Shown here piece after piece: positions 61,737 through 64,000 of a stretch of DNA of 64,000 bases; position 1 is the stretch's first letter, and each line of letters starts with the position of its first letter. Origin of the DNA: Tateyamaria sp. Alg231-49 (lineage in GTDB: Bacteria > Pseudomonadota > Alphaproteobacteria > Rhodobacterales > Rhodobacteraceae); assembly GCF_900143535.1 (NCBI RefSeq), contig NZ_FRFA01000009.1, positions 62,001 through 126,000 of the forward strand, given 5' to 3'. Below the pieces are notes generated by a model. It saw only the letters and a program-made list of their open reading frames with translations, ran no database searches and was not told where the DNA came from. The position numbers and the translations under genes are program-made.

Positions 61737-62668
61737 ACGAATTTGCTCTCAATGGCCACCCAGATCTTTTCCGCAATGTTCACACCGTCAAATCGCTCAA
61801 GCTCTTGAATGCCAGTGGGCGAGGTAACGTTGATTTCGGTCAGATAATCGCCAATCACATCAATACCGACAAAGACCTGACCGCGTTCTTTAAGCAACGG
61901 GCCGATACGCGCGCAGATTTCCAGATCCCGTTCACTCAGGCCAATCTTTTCCGGACGGCCACCGACATGCATGTTCGACCGGGTTTCGCCTGCGGCAGGT
62001 ACACGATTGATGGCTCCGACGGGTACGCCATCGACCAAAATCACGCGCTTGTCACCATTGCTAACGTCGGGAAGGAACTTCTGAACGATCAGCGGTTCCC
62101 GGCTGAAACCGGTGAACAGCTCGTGCAGCGAGGACAGATTGCGGTCATTGGCATCCAGACGGAACACACCAGCGCCCCCATTGCCGTATAGAGGTTTTAG
62201 GATCACATCTCCATGCTCGGCCTTGAACGCCTTGATGGTGTCCAGATCGCGGGCAATGGTGGTTGGCGGGGTGAGGTCAGGAAAATCGAGAACGAGCAGC
62301 TTTTCAGGGAAATTTCGCACCCAGAAAGGGTCATTCACAACCAACGCGTCACCCTTCAACCGGTCCAACAGATGGGTCGAGGTAATGTAGTGCATGTCAA
62401 AGGGAGGGTCCTGACGCAGCCAGACGACATCAAAGTCGGCCAAATCAACCTCTCGCATCTCGGACAGTTGCGCATGATCACCCTGCACCCGCTGAACGGT
62501 GAAATCCTGACCACGCGCCGTAATTCGGCCGGTTTGATACGCAAGCTGATCCGGAGAATAGAAGAACAACTCATGCCCGCGCGCCTGCGCCTCTTCAGCC
62601 AGCCGAAAACTGCTGTCCGCATTGATATCCACGTCCCCAATCGGGTCCATCTGAAAGGCAATCTTCAT
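61733..62668 (-). CDS. gshB: Glutathione synthetase
   Basis: The 311-residue ATP-grasp enzyme adds glycine to gamma-glutamylcysteine. Family marks are [21 protein letters not shown] at the start (in parts), the [11 protein letters not shown] substrate region, [15 protein letters not shown] for ATP and [17 protein letters not shown] near the end. GGAG lies before the ATG. It precedes the esterase with a GTGA overlap. Confidence 0.95.
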   Translation of the reverse strand: MKIAFQMDPIGDVDINADSSFRLAEEAQARGHELFFYSPDQLAYQTGRITARGQDFTVQRVQGDHAQLSEMREVDLADFDVVWLRQDPPFDMHYITSTHLLDRLKGDALVVNDPFWVRNFPEKLLVLDFPDLTPPTTIARDLDTIKAFKAEHGDVILKPLYGNGGAGVFRLDANDRNLSSLHELFTGFSREPLIVQKFLPDVSNGDKRVILVDGVPVGAINRVPAAGETRSNMHVGGRPEKIGLSERDLEICARIGPLLKERGQVFVGIDVIGDYLTEINVTSPTGIQELERFDGVNIAEKIWVAIESKFV

Positions 62669-62778
62669 GGCACATCTCCGGCATGTTTCGCGCCTTTGAT
62701 GGCGCAGCCAGACGAGAGGCGCAATGAAAATGGACTGTGCGCAGACGCACGCAGAACAACCTATCGGGTGCTAATGGA

Positions 62779-63201
62779 TCAGATCCACCCACAGAGCGCG
62801 TTTTCAAGCACGCTGACTTGTCCATGCTGATCCATCAACGCGACATCAAACCGGATGTCTGTCAGGTTGCCCATGGGCCGCGTGCCAACATACTCTTCAG
62901 CGGTGGCAAATAACCGGCGGACCTGGTGCGGCGTGATGTGAGACAGAGCCGCCTCGAAACTATGGCTCTTTTTCACTTCGACCATGACAACACCATCGCC
63001 GTCACCAAAGATAAGATCAATCTCACCTCGCTGACCGCGCCAGCGCATCTCCAAAAGAACATACCCACGCGCCCGGTAATCGGCCGCCACGCTGTCTTCT
63101 GCAGAAAGCCCAGCCAAATATGCCATTCGCCCCCGGTCTTTGCGCGTTAAAACAATAGCATTGGAAACCTTAAAGCCATTGGGTGCGGGCACATATGTCA
63201 T
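62779..63201 (-). CDS. YraN/UPF0102 family protein
   Basis: The 140-residue protein has the family core: an N-terminal AEDSVAADYRARGYVLLE helix-strand, RWRGQRGEIDLIFGDGD and MVEVKKS, with E-x-K residues typical of a restriction-nuclease-like fold, then RRLFATAEEYVG. Function is not established. Located 24 bp downstream of rsmI. The start may be ATG 63201, or GTG 63204 one codon earlier. Confidence 0.87.
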   Translation of the reverse strand: MTYVPAPNGFKVSNAIVLTRKDRGRMAYLAGLSAEDSVAADYRARGYVLLEMRWRGQRGEIDLIFGDGDGVVMVEVKKSHSFEAALSHITPHQVRRLFATAEEYVGTRPMGNLTDIRFDVALMDQHGQVSVLENALCGWI

Positions 63202-63225
63202 CACGTTATCCTCTGATCACGTACA

Positions 63226-64000
63226 TCAGTCGCGCGAAATGGACAGGGCGCGCTGATACACTTGCCGTTTGGGCACATCCAAAGTTTCGGCCACAAACGC
63301 CGCCGCATCCTTCACAGACATATCCTTCAACGCTGACCTTAGCGCCGATTCGATGTCTATTTCCCTAACGTCCACCCGTTCTGAGCGTCCGATCAGGACG
63401 ACGATTTCGCCTTTCACGTTGGCTGAAGCATAGTATTCGGCAAGTTCCGCCAATGTACCGTCGCGTTTTTCCTCGAATTTCTTGGTCAGTTCCCGACACA
63501 CGACACAGGCGCGGTCTGCGCCCAAAATCTCTGCAGCATCGTTCAACATGGCGCCCAGACGTTTTGGTGATTCATACATGACCAGTGTGGCTTTCACCCC
63601 GGCCAGTTCCGCCAGCCCCGCCTTTCTCCCACTCCGACTTGCAGGCAAAAAACCTGCAAAGTGAAAAGCATCCGTAGGCAGCCCCCCCACTACAAGCGCT
63701 GTGAGAACCGCCGATGGTCCGGGCGCACAGGTCACTGGTACCCCGGAGGCACGCGCGCTGCGCGCCAGCTCAAACCCCGGATCAGCGATCAACGGCATCC
63801 CTGCTTCCGAGGCATAGGCCACGCTTTCACCAGCGGCTGCCCGTGTCACCAACCGTGCCACAACGCCTTCTTTGGAATGCTCATGCAGCGCCTCGATCCT
63901 ACGCCCGGCCAAAGGCACGCCGTGGATGTCCATCAGTTTACGCAAGGACCGCGTGTCTTCGGCAACCAGCACATCGGCGCTCGCCAACACATCCAGCGCC
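63226..64000 (-). CDS. rsmI: 16S rRNA 2'-O-methyltransferase RsmI, N-terminus outside the window
   Basis: The reading frame is open to the window edge, so the first 25-30 residues are missing. The visible 257 residues include ALDVLASADVLVAEDTRSLRK, the tetrapyrrole-methylase-like SAM region ADPGFELARSARASGVPV and APGPSAVLTALVVGGLP, and CRELTKKFEE. RsmI methylates the ribose of C1402 of 16S rRNA. It heads the rsmI-yraN pair, the usual order. Confidence 0.93.
   Translation of the reverse strand, partial: ALDVLASADVLVAEDTRSLRKLMDIHGVPLAGRRIEALHEHSKEGVVARLVTRAAAGESVAYASEAGMPLIADPGFELARSARASGVPVTCAPGPSAVLTALVVGGLPTDAFHFAGFLPASRSGRKAGLAELAGVKATLVMYESPKRLGAMLNDAAEILGADRACVVCRELTKKFEEKRDGTLAELAEYYASANVKGEIVVLIGRSERVDVREIDIESALRSALKDMSVKDAAAFVAETLDVPKRQVYQRALSISRD

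Overview
The window looks like a chromosomal segment of a marine alphaproteobacterium of the Rhodobacterales (Roseobacter group). This rests on moderately high GC, dense operons with 1-8 bp stop/start overlaps, an RpoH2-type sigma factor, a CryB-type iron-sulfur photolyase, the PreTA/hydantoinase pyrimidine pathway and the rsmI-yraN-gshB-comM neighbourhood. The genus is not determined. About 63 protein genes are supported. I see no rRNA, tRNA, CRISPR array, transposase or prophage, so this is mostly core genome with some accessory pieces.

Layout. 1-6092: promoter and tandem glycine riboswitch before a DadA-type oxidoreductase, then dacB, nadD, a MOSC protein and ettA. 6093-7703: a 0.5 kb structured non-coding stretch, an L,D-transpeptidase and a small stand-alone DUF4157 (eCIS-core) protein. 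7865-18785: a reductive pyrimidine catabolism locus comprising an ABC transporter, dihydropyrimidinase, an amidohydrolase, a RutR-like regulator and PreA/PreT, with RutR-like operators in both promoters. 19079-32045: cspA, a SRAP protein lacking its catalytic cysteine, tesA divergent from a YbbA/YbbP-like transporter, a phosphatase, a gamma-glutamylcyclotransferase, a MATE exporter, gltX, a Tat-exported metallo-beta-lactamase-fold hydrolase, an esterase and nadE. 32315-43072: a secreted 18-repeat MORN protein coupled to an unknown secreted protein, a HlyD-type protein, cryB, leuA behind a leucine leader peptide/attenuator, an amino-acid binding protein, a secreted Cys-rich peptide and an unknown four-segment membrane protein. 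43258-50260: mreB-mreC-mreD-mrdA-rodA followed by a VOC protein and a GhrA-type dehydrogenase. 50354-64000: an oligopeptidase, a membrane-anchored MoeB-like enzyme, dut, coaBC, chaN-rpoH2, cobalamin-type genes, a GST, comM, an esterase, gshB, yraN and the 3' part of rsmI.

Most notable signals: (i) the tandem glycine riboswitch before dadA; (ii) a leucine-rich, apparently leaderless leader ORF before leuA with two mutually exclusive stems; (iii) a six-copy intergenic repeat family that folds into hairpins, keeps base pairing between copies, and is inverted once; (iv) a SRAP protein with Cys2 replaced by Pro; (v) a solitary 122-residue DUF4157 protein; (vi) two secreted or membrane proteins of unknown function in compact neighbourhoods. 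No wholly new multi-gene system can be demonstrated from sequence alone.
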